DNA of 64,000 nucleotides from Delphinapterus leucas (GCF_002288925.2 NW_022098000.1:16686889-16750888); one strand, 5' to 3'. Numbered from the stretch's first letter, positions 1 through 12,284 are shown. Notes: generated from the letters alone by a model not told the origin. Program-made: numbers and translations.

Positions 1-2540
1 GTGGGTTTAACAAAACACAACTTTGGCTCCAATTCATTTTAAAAGAATTAGAATTTTAATGTTTTTTGCAAGACCTTAAAAACAGAGAATTGAGTGACTC
101 TTAAACACAACTTACGAGGATTAGGTTATGTCTGGATTTTCATACTTATCCTTTCAAATATAAGATCCTCTGTGTCAGGGTGGAGAGCTTCTTCCTATAG
201 TTATTTACGGTCTGCTCGTGGGACTTTCACTTTTCCCTGGGGAAATCTTACCTTCACTGATAGTGTTATCATCCTGGCAACTGCCATGAAAAGAGCTGGG
301 TTTTGCCCCCATGTTCAAGTTTCCTGCCCATCTTGATGGACAATGTACCCTCAGATTTTATTTTATGGCCATATTGAAGACAATTTTTGTGTCTTCTATA
401 AAACTCAAGGTGAGGACATCCATTATATTTTCAAGGTCTCAAATAGAGGACTCTGTGTAATATTCCAAGTATATTTTAGCACAGGGGAAAGGCTTTGTCT
501 CATTAGGATATATGTTTCCCTTTTTGCCAAGGCTGCAAGGGAGCTTCAAGCTTAACTTAGTTTTCAAATGTTTTTACTCTTACATTGCAGGCATTTAACA
601 AAACAATATCCCCTCTCTAATTAAATTTTTTTAGAACCTCTCTTTTTAATTTTCTATTCTGAGTCATTTTATTGCATTATAATGTTGCAAGCTCAGTGCC
701 TAAAGTTCTAAAATATTGGTAATTATATATGTAAATACATAAAGTAAGTATGTAAAGAATATCTACCACTAAGAAAAAAGAAGCATACAGGATATTATCC
801 ATATTGAAAATTTATTGAAATGTGTATAAATAATATAAATTAAACACTATATAATTAAGTGCTAAAAAATTCCTACTAGTAGAACAAAATGTAGGTTATG
901 AGATATTAGTGGGCAGTATCCCCAGTTTATATTCTTTTGTATTGTTTTTCACAAAAACACTGATGGAGGCAATTAAGCTTCGCATAGAAGCTACGTTCTT
1001 CACAAAACTGGATTGCAGCAGGAGACTGTAGAAATGAACTTCTACCTGGATGACAAATGATTATTCTCTAGGGCCACATGACAAATGGAGATTTAAGAAA
1101 CAGAGCAGGTTCTCCTAGGATGACATTTTCCCAAGTTCAGTTGCATGGATTGAGTTCTGATGCCACAGCTTTCAATATCTTTTTTCATAAGTCTTAAGAC
1201 ATAGACAAAGCATTAGATGAGGGTTTTTTCCCCCTCATGTCCATTTCTTACAATTCCTCAGGGGATGTCCTCTAAAAGTTCAAGTTTGGGACCAGTCTTG
1301 CTATGGTACTTCAGCCCTGAATTAGATCTCTCTGCCCCTTTCCCTAGTTCCTATTCAATACTTTATTGTAGTGTGAAATGAGCATTGTTATGTCTGTGAA
1401 ATCAGGTTGAAACAAGTCAAGAAAAGTAAATTGCAAACTCAGTACCACATTATCACTTTATACCCTCTTCACTGCCCAACCAGCTGGGGTCCCTGGGGGC
1501 CCCAAGGTTGAGCAGGTATCTAGGGAAGATTCCAGTGATCTGCCTTGCTGTCAGCTCTGGGATTTGTCTTCTAATATGCTTCCCTTCCATACAATGTGAA
1601 CATGCCTGTTTCAGTCACTCAGGTCTCTCCCATCTTTGAAGATTCCTCTCCCCCAATTTTTATGATACAAGTGATATAGCAGAGGCTCCATGTTATTTTT
1701 TCTGCATTAAAATTGCTCCTTTGCTATAGAAATAGTGGGCTATAAGTTAGCAGTGTGCTTTAGGTTAACTCTCTGGGGTCTGATCTTCACTCCCTTGTCC
1801 AAATTTCTGCAGGGTTTCCAATCAGCTGAGCTTTTCCATACATCTATATGCACACTTCACAAGTGCCCAAGGTGAACAGGAAGCAGAAGAGAGGAGAGCT
1901 AGGGAGTTCTCTAACTCAGGCAAGGGAGATAACTTCAGCTGGTCATCTGAATGAAGTAAGAAAGAAACTCACTAATTTCTGTTATCTCCCACAATATCTT
2001 CAGTCTGGGGTGCCTCGGACTGGTGCATTCCAGTCAGTGTGTTGAATTAAACACTTGCTATTAAACTCCATTGAATTATTTAAAATGACGGCGAGGCTAT
2101 GATGATTCACAGAGCCCCCAGGCTGAGAATGTGCTCTTTATGAGCTCCTGAGCCCACGTATAAGTGGAATTAACTGCTTGCTCTACAGAAGTTAACAGAA
2201 GTCATGAGGGAATGACTTTTTTTTTTCAAAATATTGTGTCCAGCTAAAGTGAGAATTTCCAAATTAACTTAAAAATGATTAAGTCTTTTAGGAAAGAAGT
2301 TTGAATTCTCCCAGAGACAACTGGGTCACAAAATCTCAGAATTTAGGGAGATACAAGAGAACATCTAGCCCAACCCTCTCATCAGGCTCAGAGCAATGCA
2401 GTGATTTGTGCTGACACCCCAGAAACCTCTTGGTTCTGTCTTGTAGACCACAGGCCTTTGCCTGTCATTCTCCCTCCTCAAATAACTTAAACTCCTGGAA
2501 ATTCAATTTTTCTGGAATAATTAGAGTGGCTAAAGGAGCA
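1..2540. other. No gene or clear repeat recognised
   Basis: This AT-rich stretch holds only short frames of up to 80 codons without recognisable domains. Around 2340-2450 the text resembles an eroded MIR or L2-like relic (agaacatctagcccaaccctc), but it is too degraded to call. The rest looks like unique intergenic DNA. Confidence 0.5.
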
Positions 2541-2548
2541 CTCTGAGA

Positions 2549-2757
2549 CTTTTTTTTTTTTATTTGTGGTACGCGGGCCTCTCACTGTTGTGGCCTCTGC
2601 CGTTGCAGAGCACAGGCTCCGGATGCGCAGGCTCAGCGGCCATGGCTCACGGGCCCAGCTGCTCCGTGGCATGTGGGATCTTCCCGGACCGGGGCACGAA
2701 CCCGCGTCCCCTGCATCGGCAGGCAGACTCTCAACCACTGCGCCACCAGGGAAGCCC
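2549..2757 (-). mobile_element. CHR-type tRNA-derived SINE, antisense
   Basis: The element reads in reverse: a T run at 2551-2561, then gtacgcgggcctctcactg, ending in caccagggaagccc. Its complement has an A box (tggcgcagtgg) and a B box-like tract, as expected of a tRNA-derived pol III SINE mobilised by L1. The flanks actctgagacttt (2541-2553) and actctgagccttt (2758-2770) form a target-site duplication with one mismatch. The short frames on both strands here are SINE sequence and not genes. Confidence 0.93.
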
Positions 2758-2770
2758 ACTCTGAGCCTTT

Positions 2771-3329
2771 AGAATCCATTCCGTCCAAAAGCTGAGTAAC
2801 AGTTGGGCTAAAACAAGCTAAGAGAGAAACATGGGCTCCCCTGCCCCTCCACCAGTGCCCCGCCTCTGCAAAGCACACCTACCTGCGTTCAGTAGTCAGA
2901 GCTGCATGAGCACCAGCTATAAAATGAAGTCAAAAATAAAATTAATCTTAGGGAACACTTTAGTAAGGAATTTCTCAAGCCTATGATTAGAGAAAGAGAG
3001 ATCCAGTTATCCTCATTAGGGATAACCAGCATCTGAGATTGCAGATCTGGCTCTTAGAAGTGCTGTCTTCTGCCAAAGCCAGCAGAATGGACCAGCACCA
3101 TCCAACTTTGTCCTTGCACTGGTCGGGACAGAGGCTGTGTGACATCAGCTCTTTTACATCCCATTCTGAAGCCCATTCCCTGTTCAGATATATTATAGCC
3201 ACCATGAACTTATAAAATGCCCCACTATTTTGAATCCTTTCATTTTAAGTCTTTTACCTTTTCAAGTTTCACAAGAAAATATGCAAGTTCTGTCTTTTAA
3301 TCAAAAGCCAGTTTATGATTTCAATCAGG
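2771..3329. other. No gene recognised
   Basis: Unique-looking sequence between two SINEs. I see no repeat boundary, RNA gene or convincing frame here. Confidence 0.5.
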
Positions 3330-3632
3330 CTGCTGTACACCTGAAACTAACACACCTTTTTTTTTTTTTTTTTTGCAATACGTGGGCCTCTCACTGTTGT
3401 GGCCTCTGCCGTTGCGGAGCACAGGCTCCGGACACGCAGGCTCAGCGGCCATGGCTTACGGGCCCAGCCACTCCGTGGCATGTGGGATCTTCCCGGACCA
3501 GGGCACGAACCCGTGTCCCCTGCATCGGCAGGCAGACTCTCAACCACTGCGCCACCAGGGAAGCCCCGAAACTAACACAACTTTGTTAATCAACTATACT
3601 TCAATATGAAATAAAATTTTAAAAGAAAAACA
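3330..3632 (+). mobile_element. L1 3' terminal fragment split by a SINE
   Basis: The text gctgtacacctgaaactaac followed after the SINE by tcaactatacttcaatatg and an A-rich end is the typical 3' terminus of whale and artiodactyl L1. The SINE at 3359-3567 landed inside it, so the SINE is the younger insertion. Confidence 0.75.
3359..3567 (-). mobile_element. CHR-type SINE inserted in an L1 3' end
   Basis: This has the same architecture as the copy at 2549: a long T run, gtgggcctctcactgttgtgg, then caccagggaagccc. The target-site duplication is gaaactaacacacctt (3343-3358) and gaaactaacacaactt (3568-3583), which is itself L1 3' sequence. Its age is likely similar to the 2549 copy. Confidence 0.94.
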
Positions 3633-3999
3633 AAGAGATTTTAAAGTTTATACTATTTAATGAGCAAGTATTAAAGTTTAATTTTCCTAAGATGTTTTTA
3701 CTGCGAACATCACTTACTGTTTTTTAAGGGGAAAATATGTATCCAGCTCTTTTAGAACAAGTTCTAGATAAGATCATTTTATGTATTTTAAAGTTGGGTA
3801 GTGGTTTTGCTACATTTAGTAATGCTCAGTGTTACCCACTTCTTGGATCTTTTCAGTGGGAGGGTATACTTGCTCTCTGCATTTACTTGATTAAAATAAG
3901 CTAAGAATTACTTGGCAATTCAGTTTATGGAAATAAACAGCTATTTAAGATGTGAAAAAAATGCAAGAAAAAATTGTAAGGAGAAAAGCAAAGCCTTGA
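3633..3999. other. No gene recognised
   Basis: AT-rich sequence without a recognisable element. Confidence 0.45.
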
Positions 4000-4200
4000 A
4001 ACGTAAAAGTCAAATTATAGAAGACTGGTAAGATTTCATATTTTAACCACTCAATGGAATAGTACGTAGCCATTTAAAGTCATTCATGTGTATACCTGTT
4101 GACATGAAAAGATATTCACATTATGCAGTTAAGTGAAAAAAGGTTACAAGACAGAAGCCTTGTTCTTTTTAGTTTTTTATGATTGATTGCAAGATACAGA
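4000..4200 (+). mobile_element. Old L1 3' region fragment
   Basis: The sequence tcaatggaatagtacgtagc followed by gttaagtgaaaaaaggttac matches the pattern in L1 ORF2/3' UTR where the code for a Trp/Met-rich C-terminus passes into the UTR. It is highly diverged and its edges are approximate. Confidence 0.5.
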
Positions 4201-4764
4201 CACCCAATGAAGAAGTTCTATTAAATAAGAGAATCATTCTAGTTCAGTAAGATAAGGTGATTATTTTAGCTACAAAGGAATACTCATGAAATTTAGGGGT
4301 AGGAATTGCAGCACAGCCAAACATCCTGGGAACAGGCATACAGAAGCTATCAGACCCTGAAGACATGGGAAATACAAAACTCTAAGTGTTACTTTAAATT
4401 ATTTCATTGCAAGGTTTTCAACCATGGAGTTTTTGTTTTGCAGAAAAATTTCAGGGTATAGATTACAATTTAAAAAAGAGTTAAAAAATTTAAATAAAGA
4501 ATGGAAAAGAAAACTATGCTTAATGCAAGAAAACTAATTAATGCCTGAATATGGGGATGTTTTTAACATGCTTATAATTTATAGTTGTTTTTTAAAGTCC
4601 ATTTTTGTGTGTCTTAAATTGAGGACTGTAACCACATGATCTTTTCTTATGGTTTCAATGATTACGTATCTTTAGAATTATAATAACATTATTTGTTTAG
4701 CAACGGTTCTATGCCAGGCAGTGCATAGAACTTGTTCTCTCTTTTTTAAAAAACTATTCCGTCA
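4201..4764. other. AT-rich, possibly further L1 3' UTR
   Basis: No gene seen. The stretch near 4500-4610 could be more degraded L1 3' UTR, but I cannot support that firmly. Confidence 0.35.
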
Positions 4765-5208
4765 ATAAATAATTAATAAGTACCCTCTGTGTGCCTCTTC
4801 TCTGGGTTCCAAATGTACAGGGTTGGACAATTCCATGTCTGCTTTGTAGAGCTTACAGTCTACCTTGGGAGATAAGACAAGACAGATGTAATACGTTAGA
4901 AAGTCAAAGCTCTTATGAAGTAAAAAAGTTAGCTGGTGATGGAGAGGGATGGAGGGGCGCTGGGGACTGTTTTAGTAGGATGGTCAGAGAAGGCCTCTCT
5001 GAGGAGGTGACATTTGAGCTGAGGATGAAAGAAGGGAGGCAGCAATGCGGGGGAAGTAGATTCCAGGCAGAGTATATCAACCGCCAAGTCCCAGAGTCGG
5101 GAGTGGGTTTGGCGTGCGGAGGAAATGGCAAAATGTCCAGGGTGGCTGGAGTGGGACAGCTGAAGGTGACAGTGGCAGGGGATGAGTTGGAAATGGTAGC
5201 CAAGCATC
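4765..5208 (-). mobile_element. L2 LINE 3' end, antisense
   Basis: Read in reverse, this is the L2 3' end. On the plus strand it shows the sequence-equivalents of the L2 tail (agtaccctctgtgtgcc), then gagcttacagtctacc and agaaggcctctctgaggagg. These are complementary to the well-known L2 C-terminal region. The 155-codon plus-strand frame at 4791-5258 is antisense L2 and should not be taken as a gene. Confidence 0.75.
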
Positions 5209-5212
5209 TAGG

Positions 5213-5602
5213 CTGGGCTCCTAGGGCTGCTATACCAAAGTACCACAGCTTTGTTTGATCAGCTTAAACAACAGATGTTCATTTTCTCACAATTCTGGAG
5301 GCCAGAAGTTTAAGATCAAGGTGTGGGCAGGATTGGTTTCTTCTGAGGCCTCTCTCCTTGGTGGATAGATGGCCATCGTCCCCTTGTGTCTTCTCAGGTC
5401 TTCCTTCTGGGTGTATCTGTATCCTAATCTCCTCTTATGAGGGCATCAATCACATTGGATTAGGGCCCATTCTAATGTCCTCATTTTAACTTAATTACCT
5501 CTTTAAAGACTCTGTCTCCAAACACAGTCACATTCTGAGGTGGTAGGGGTTAAGATTTCAACAGATGAATTGTGGAGGGACACAGTTCAACCCATAACGT
5601 CT
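5213..5602 (-). mobile_element. MLT1-type ERVL-MaLR solo LTR, antisense
   Basis: The plus strand shows agggctgctataccaaagta, cttaaacaacagatgttcat, acaattctggaggccagaag and near the end gggttaagatttcaacagat. This is the complement of an MLT1-type LTR. No internal retroviral sequence adjoins it, so it is a solo LTR. It is diverged, as expected of an ancient mammalian copy. Confidence 0.85.
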
Positions 5603-6205
5603 CATTTTAAAAAAATACTTTGGCAGTTTCTAATGAAATTAAATATTCCTCTACCTATGACTCAGTAATTCCACCCATAAGTATTTATCCAAGTGAAATC
5701 ACATGCCCTCCCACCAAATGCCTTGTGCAAAAATGTTCATAGTAATTGTGTGATAATAGCCTCAGAGTAAAAGCAACCCAAATGTCCATTAGCGGGTGAA
5801 TGGGTCAATTCGTATACATTCACGTAATGGAATACTCCTTAGCAATGATCTACTGATACACGTAACAGCATGGACAATCTAACAAATGTTATGTTACATA
5901 AAGAATCCATGACGCCAAAGGGTAAGTACTGTATGATTCCATTTATATAAAGTTCTAATGTAGGCAAAGCGAATCTACTGCCGAGGGGATCAGAGCAGTG
6001 GCTATTTCTGGTGGTAGCAGGGGAGGGGTGTTGACTGGGAGGGAACTTTCTGGAGTCATGGAGTGTACCTTGATAGGGGTTCCTGTTAAATGGATGCATG
6101 GATGTGTGCATTTATTAGTATCAATCACCTAAGATTCATAATATGTAACTTATACCTCTAATAAAAGCCTAAATAAATAAAATCTCAATAATAATAAAAA
6201 TTGCC
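5603..6205 (+). mobile_element. Old L1 3' end
   Basis: Recognisable L1 3' text includes tggcagtttctaatgaaatt, caacccaaatgtccattagc, taatggaatactccttagca and tgattccatttatataaag. It ends in A-rich sequence near 6205. The frames are broken. It directly abuts the MLT1 LTR. Confidence 0.8.
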
Positions 6206-6411
6206 CAAGAACAATCACAAAGTCCAAACTGTGTACTTGTTTATGGGCCAGCTTTGTTTACAGAAGTATGAGCAGGCGCTCTTGGGGCTGATCTGCTGGC
6301 CGGCCTCGCTGGCTCAGGGTGGCTTCCAGGCCTCCAGAACTCCTCACCCAGCTTCTTCAACTCCCGGGCCAGGCCTGAGTGCAGCTCCCCAGGGAAAGGC
6401 CTCACACCATC
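6206..6411. other. No gene recognised, locally GC-rich
   Basis: A short GC-rich interval lies between two L1 pieces. A 75-codon frame here has no recognisable motif. Confidence 0.4.
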
Positions 6412-6747
6412 AAGACCGGAGGTGGTGATTGGTCAGAATGGTTGTCATCAAAAGAACACAATTGATAAATGCTGGCAAGGACGTGGAGAAAAGAGAACCT
6501 TTGCCCACTGTTGGTGAGAATGTAAATTGGTGAAGCCATGGTGGAAAACAGTATGGGGGTTTCTCAAAAAACTAAAAATAGAACTACCACATGACCCAGC
6601 AAGTCCACTCCTGAGTATACATCTGAAAAAAACAAAAACACTAATTCGAAAAGAGACATGCACCCCAACGTAGCACTATTTATAATTGTCAAGATATGGA
6701 ATCAACCTAAGTGTCCATCAACAGATGAATGGGTAAAGAAGATGTGG

Positions 6748-6781
6748 TATATATACACAATGTATATATATATATACACAT

Positions 6782-6818
<37 letters not shown>

Positions 6819-6820
6819 GC
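6748..6820. repeat. (TA)n expansion inside the L1
   Basis: Alternating TA runs interrupted by acacaatgta and acacattgtgta occupy the place where L1 normally has a short tatatatacaatgg. Two arms, acacaatgtata and tatacacattgtgt, are largely complementary, so this can fold into a hairpin. Confidence 0.9.
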
Positions 6821-6901
6821 ACAATGGAATACTACTCAGACATAAAAAAGAATGAAATTTGCAGCAACATGGATGGACTTGGAAGGTGGCATCTAAAAAA
6901 T

Positions 6902-7001
6902 NNNNNNNNNNNNNNNNNNNNNNNNNNNNNNNNNNNNNNNNNNNNNNNNNNNNNNNNNNNNNNNNNNNNNNNNNNNNNNNNNNNNNNNNNNNNNNNNNNN
7001 N
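6902..7001. other. Assembly gap of exactly 100 N
   Basis: The run of 100 N is a conventional placeholder length. The 16 bases before it (6886-6901) and after it (7002-7017) are identical. Confidence 0.99.
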
Positions 7002-7240
7002 GTGGCATCTAAAAAATACAACAAATTAGTGAATAAAACAAAAAAAGAAGCAGTCTCACAGATATAGAGAACAAACTAGCCATTAGCAGTGGGGGGTGGA
7101 TAATATAGGCGTAGGGGGAGAAAAGGGTTATTATAGGATTATATGAAATCATGTGTGTGAAATTTTTGAAAATTGTAAAGCACTATGGAATTTAAAGAAT
7201 CTTTCATTCAATTAAAAAAAAAAAAAAGACTGGAGGTGGT

Positions 7241-8145
7241 AAGGGCTGCACACCGTTCCTGTTGGATCTGACCTTTCCCACTTCACCTTCATCCTCCCTT
7301 CCCTGTTGCCCACACTGACAGCAGGCAAAGGATTTAGAGAAGCTCGGTAAGCCAGTTCCATGACAGTAAGACGTACCTGCAGAAGATATCCCGTCCTCCA
7401 TGACATTCACAGAGGCTGTGCTTCTCTGGCTGAACCCACACTGATACGGGATTTGGCTTATTGGTACAGATGTGCTGCTGGGTAAAAGGAACCACGAGGG
7501 AACTCACAAACAGTGGGGAGAGAAGAGCACACCGTCGTGAAAGCACGCGTTCATGTTCCTGCATCCTCATCCTTTCTGTGTGACCTTGGCCAAGTCACCT
7601 AATCTAGCTGAGACTGCAAATGTGGGTCATCACACCGCCTCTCCTGACTTGCTGAACTCCCAAGGGCCGTACCAAGTGTCAGTCGTGACTGTGATTCCTT
7701 CCTTCTTCCCCTCCGAGAGCGTGCGTGGTCTTATGCAACCCCGGGCCAGGGAGTGGGTAGTTAGGCCTTTCCTGATCTGTATTTGGATCCTCTCAAGACC
7801 TTTCAGTGAGAGGGAGGAAAAGTGAAAATAGAGATTAAATGGAAAAAAGGAGGATCTCAAGGAAACAGGAAACCTGATGTGCTGTGGGATTTCATTTCTC
7901 ATGTGCAAAGCACATTTTCTCCAACCTATCATTTCTGAAATAAACGATCCGCAATCATTTAATGTGAATGCATCCCAGACCTGGGTTGGGCCCGTGTAAT
8001 TTGGAATCAGAAATGACTGACGGGTTGACAGGAAAGTTCTGCCAATAAATTACATACATCCTGTTAGTACAGTCTCATACCTAAAAATATTTTCAGAGAC
8101 TAAAGAGAAACTGGCAGTGGCTATGGATTGACTGAAAACACACAC

Positions 8146-8182
<37 letters not shown>

Positions 8183-9221
8183 AAAACTAAGCAACATTAT
8201 ATCCATATCCCCTAAGCTGTAGTTAAAATTAATTTGCTTTTAGACCAAAGTCAACTATGCCGGTGCTATAGGTCCTTCATCGAACACATTGAGTAAAGCG
8301 TTCATTCAAATGAGATTTTTGGTGTTGTGTAGACTAAGCAGATAAGATTTGTGTTTTCTTCTTATCAGAAGTTCAGGGTGTCACCACCCTCCTGTGGATG
8401 TGGGCTGCGTGTAACTCCATGAAGTGTTTCTGTTTCAGGAAGAAGAGCTGACTCATAGCAGTAAAGACAACAGGATTCTAGTTCTGGGCAATCAAATTTG
8501 CTTATTTGCTTCATTTTTTCCATCCCCAAAGCAGGACCTTTCATTCCTGTAATACCAGTTACTTGCTAACTTGTAGCGAGAGTCTTCTACACAGCTAGAC
8601 AAGGTACAGTTCGCCCACAGGAAACAGTTTGGGGCTTTAGACCTTCTAGGGTAGCGCCTAGGAATTGCTTTCTACCTCCCTGTTGGAAGACCAGCCTCTG
8701 GTTGCAAAAGCACTCAAGGTGAGCATAATCTGGGCTGGAATTGGGAAGGCCATTCCTCAACTACTGCTCTCCATCACTGTTGCCAGTTCAGGTCAGGAAA
8801 AGCTAAATAATTTGTTTAACCTGATCCCCTTTCCCTACCTTGAGGGAAAACTCCTATAAGCTCACTGTAAACGCAATTATGCCATGTGGGGCTTTCATTA
8901 ATCTAGTACAAACCACAGCCTGACATACACTGGGCAGGATTTACTTTATTTTTTTTTTTCTTAGCCTTTTTTCAGCACCAGCTTATCCTTACACTTCCTA
9001 CCCAGTGGTGGTTATTTGTACAGTGTGAATTTGGGGGAAGAAAGATGTTACTGGAACCAAATTTTGCCATGGCAAAAGCATTTTCTAGGACCCAGAGATA
9101 GTCATGGATTCTTAGCATAGGGTTTGAGGGGACTCAAAGTTTACCAAGAAGTGCTGAAAATTCATTTTATAAATGAGGGGACTGAGTCTCAGAGGTCACC
9201 GAGCCAGTGAGTGGTTTTCAT
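7241..9221. other. No gene; CA microsatellite and a weak MIR trace
   Basis: Mostly unique-looking DNA. At 7560-7605 tgtgtgaccttggccaagtc resembles the MIR core on the plus strand. No frame has recognisable domains. Confidence 0.45.
8138..8180. repeat. (CA)n microsatellite
   Basis: About 21 CA units with one CG interruption. Confidence 0.97.
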
Positions 9222-9330
9222 TCATTTAGCAAATATTTATTAGACACCTACTTCATGGAGATACTGAGCGAGGATGCCTAGGTGAATAAGACGGACGTGG
9301 TGTCTACCTTCAGAATCCCTCTTTTTATTA
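9222..9330 (-). mobile_element. L2 3' tail, antisense
   Basis: The text tcatttagcaaatatttatt, then agacacctacttcatg and gtgaataagacggacgtgg, is the complement of the L2 3' tail and the segment just upstream. Confidence 0.65.
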
Positions 9331-10805
9331 CATAGCCCTTAACTAGGGACAGCCACAGCTTTGAGCTGGCAGAAAACTGTGTTTATTAAACTCTTTTGAC
9401 CAAAACCCACAACACTAAGCCATTTAATATTTCAGTGCCTGAAGAATATTTATGTACTTATAGGACATATTTGTACATAACTAAAAAATGTTACTGTATA
9501 TAAAAACCCCAAATTCCAGAAACCGTATTTATGTTTATTAAGTACGATGAGCTCAAATGCTTTCTGTTTCGCTTTTTAGAAATATTGACTACGATCCTCT
9601 GCTTAGAAGGTGGAAGGTTGGTTTGTAGCCGAGCCTTCCCTGCAGCTTAGGGGTGTGGTGACATTGGTGGAATTGTGATTTAATGATGGCTTTCAAGGAT
9701 TTGAAGGACTGTGGTGTGGAAGATGAGGAACCAGCTGCTTTTGCTCGCTTGAGGCGCAGGGGACCAAGCTGGAGGAAGTGGGCTTAAATGGTAACGGTTG
9801 CGATTTAGAGTAGACAGGCTACTGCAAAGACTGCCAGTGGGGCGCTGAGAAATCTCCTTCCTGGGAAAACGCCATCTGATGGAAATGGAAGCAGTGGGAG
9901 GATAACAGGTCACATAGATCCTCCTACAGCATGGGAGTTTGGGAGCCTGCGGGGAGAAAGGATCAGGCTCACTGGAAAATGGCCAAGCGGCCTCAGCTGT
10001 AGCAGGGTCGGAACACACAGCCCAGGGAAGCATGGCACGTATGTAAAAGTTCAGGGACTCATTGATCTAGCCTCTGGGTGACACCTCCCCCTAGAATCTA
10101 TAACCCAATCCCTTCTGCAACCCATCTTTCTCAGTGAATTAAGAGGGAGAAAAGGGAATCCAGCATTATTCACAATAACAGGTTGGTTCCTTTGAGCTCT
10201 AGGAAGGAACTGGTGGTGTTTAGTTAGAGAGGAAAAGGCTAAGACCCAACAAATGTCTCCAAATAGTAAAAGAGCAGGGACATGGAAAAATGAGTACATT
10301 TCTTTTGTTTCTTTGGATGACAGGACTAGAGCCAATGGGTGGTAGAAATAGGAGGACAGAATTTAACTCAAAGGAGGAAAGAACTTTCTAAGAAATAAAT
10401 GCCGCTCAATCCTGCAAGTGAGATCCGAATGGCCAAGGTTAAGAAGTGGTTGAATTCATTTGCTTACTCACCAGCCTTTCCTGAGTCCCTCCTACTTTCA
10501 ATGTATTCTACCAGCCTGGGGAATACATTGCTCTTGAGGGTCTTGTAGAAAAAGTTTCTGCATTGATAAGAAATAGATTTGGCAACTTCTTAGACTTCTT
10601 CCAATTCTAGGATCCTCCTCACGTTTGCAAAGATGCCTGTAATTTAGGAAGAAAATCTGTTAAAACCACATGTGATGCGGGCAACTCTGAAGAGTGTTTC
10701 TATGGTTACAAGGAGCAAGGACTCAATGGAGCAAGGAACAATGATCAATATTTTAGACTCACTTAGGGAATTTTGGATGACCAAGAGCCTAGCTTACATT
10801 GTTTA
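9331..10805. other. No gene recognised
   Basis: Two antisense frames of 117 and 94 codons (9680-10033 and 10051-10335) lack motifs, and the composition looks non-coding. Confidence 0.45.
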
Positions 10806-11245
10806 TCATCAAAGTTTCCCTACTACTCACAGGATAAAGTCTGAGTTGCTTAGTCTGGCCAACTGATCTACCCAGTCACTGTAAGGTCATATCTTACTGC
10901 CACCAAATGGTGCTAGCCTGCTTGAACTGGTGCCTATCTATACTCACTCTTCTAGCTTTTTGGAAGTCTCTCCTTTCATCTCCACTATGCCTCTCATGCC
11001 CACAGTTCAAAGCCCTTCTCCATGAAAATGTCCCTGATCTGCTTACATCCACATTCTTCTTACTTATCGCACATGCTGTCTGTACTAATCTTTTGCTATT
11101 TCTTACATTGTCTGATGGCATCTCTTGGGTAGGTGTTTAACTTTGGGCACGTGCATAATTTACTTCACCCATTGGATTGTGATGTTCTTGTAGGTAGAGT
11201 CCTCATATTCTATTTTGTTATATCCTCTTTCGTCACAGGGCAAAG
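10806..11245 (+). mobile_element. L2 LINE 3' region
   Basis: The series cacaggataaagtctgagtt, gcttagtctggcc, ccatgaaaatgtccctgatc and the spacing to gtagagtcctcatattctat follow the L2 3' coding and UTR order on the plus strand. It is strongly diverged. Confidence 0.65.
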
Positions 11246-12284
11246 CATGTCTCCAGGTCCTATGAAATCGACTGCAAGGGCACAAGACCTTTCATCATCC
11301 ATTCTCGTTAGGACACAGTCACAGCTCAGGCCTATTGCTTATATGAATGGAAAAGTCTTGTAGATAGCAATGCTGAAAGCCTTCCAAGATATCTGTGGCA
11401 GGCTCTTATTTCATGTGGGTTTTGAACTACAAGGGTTTTTATTTCTATGTTATTTATTTACAAACACTCTCATAGCAGTTTTTAGGAGCCAATCACTAGC
11501 CATGCTGGTCCGTGAGCCTTTGAAGAGCATGCCCCTTCTTGTCCTCATCTTCTTTGTCTTGGCCCATTGCTATAGTGCTGCATGGCACGTCATTCATTGA
11601 CGTCCATTCTATTTGCTGGTAAAGAACTGGAATTCTGGAAGGACTGTAACATCTTCTGAGGCAGGCTTCTGTCTTGTGGGTTTGCAGCTATCTCGAATAA
11701 GCCTCACCTCTCTGACTTCTCCAGCAAGACTTCTATTATTTCTCCATGGCCAACTTCTTTTTACAGCTCTCTTAGCCCCATTCTTTTCACACAGGACTCT
11801 GCTTTTCCACTTCTTGAACCATTTCAGGACTGTGGCCTAAAGTGTCTATTCTCCAGGAGTTTTTCATCCAGTAGTGCAGTAGAGGATAGATCTTAAGAAG
11901 ATTCTGAGAAGGAATATTTCTTCTTTAAGGGCTGTCTCATTGATAAATATGAACATGGAAATATATGAAGTGTGGTCACATCACAGAGAAGATTGGTTTT
12001 CTTCTCAAATCAGGGGAGTTGAAGGGGAGGGTAATATTAAACTCTTGCCTTATGCAACCCTCCCCGCCTTCCCCTCCCCCATCCCCCCACACAACCTTTT
12101 CTGGGCTTCCAAATATCTCATGGAGCTATAATGAAATTAGAGTAATTTAGAGAATCTATATTCTCAAATATAGAAATCAAAACCTCACTTTCTGGAAACA
12201 GAAAGAAGTCTAGTTTTCTTAACCAATAGATTTAAGAGGATCCAGTTCTGGGACTTGGGTGTTATGACCTGACTCAGTAACCTC
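11246..12284. other. No gene recognised
   Basis: Several back-to-back frames of 75-76 codons on the plus strand are not in a common frame and show no family motif. There is no clear repeat boundary. Confidence 0.4.

Larger units (their letters stand above)
6427..7225 (+). mobile_element. 5'-truncated L1 with gap and TA expansion
   Basis: It starts within ORF2 (gagaatgtaaattggtgaag) and runs to an A-tail at 7214-7225. It is flanked by aagaccggaggtggt (6412-6426) and aagactggaggtggt (7226-7240), a 15-bp target-site duplication with one mismatch. The frame 6658-6855 still reads like the ORF2 C-terminus (WNQPKCPSTDEW) before a TA repeat breaks it. The 100-N gap at 6902-7001 lies inside. Confidence 0.92.

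Noticed and set aside
4791..5258. 155-codon frame as a gene
   Set aside because: It lies antisense in an L2 3' end and runs into the MLT1 LTR.
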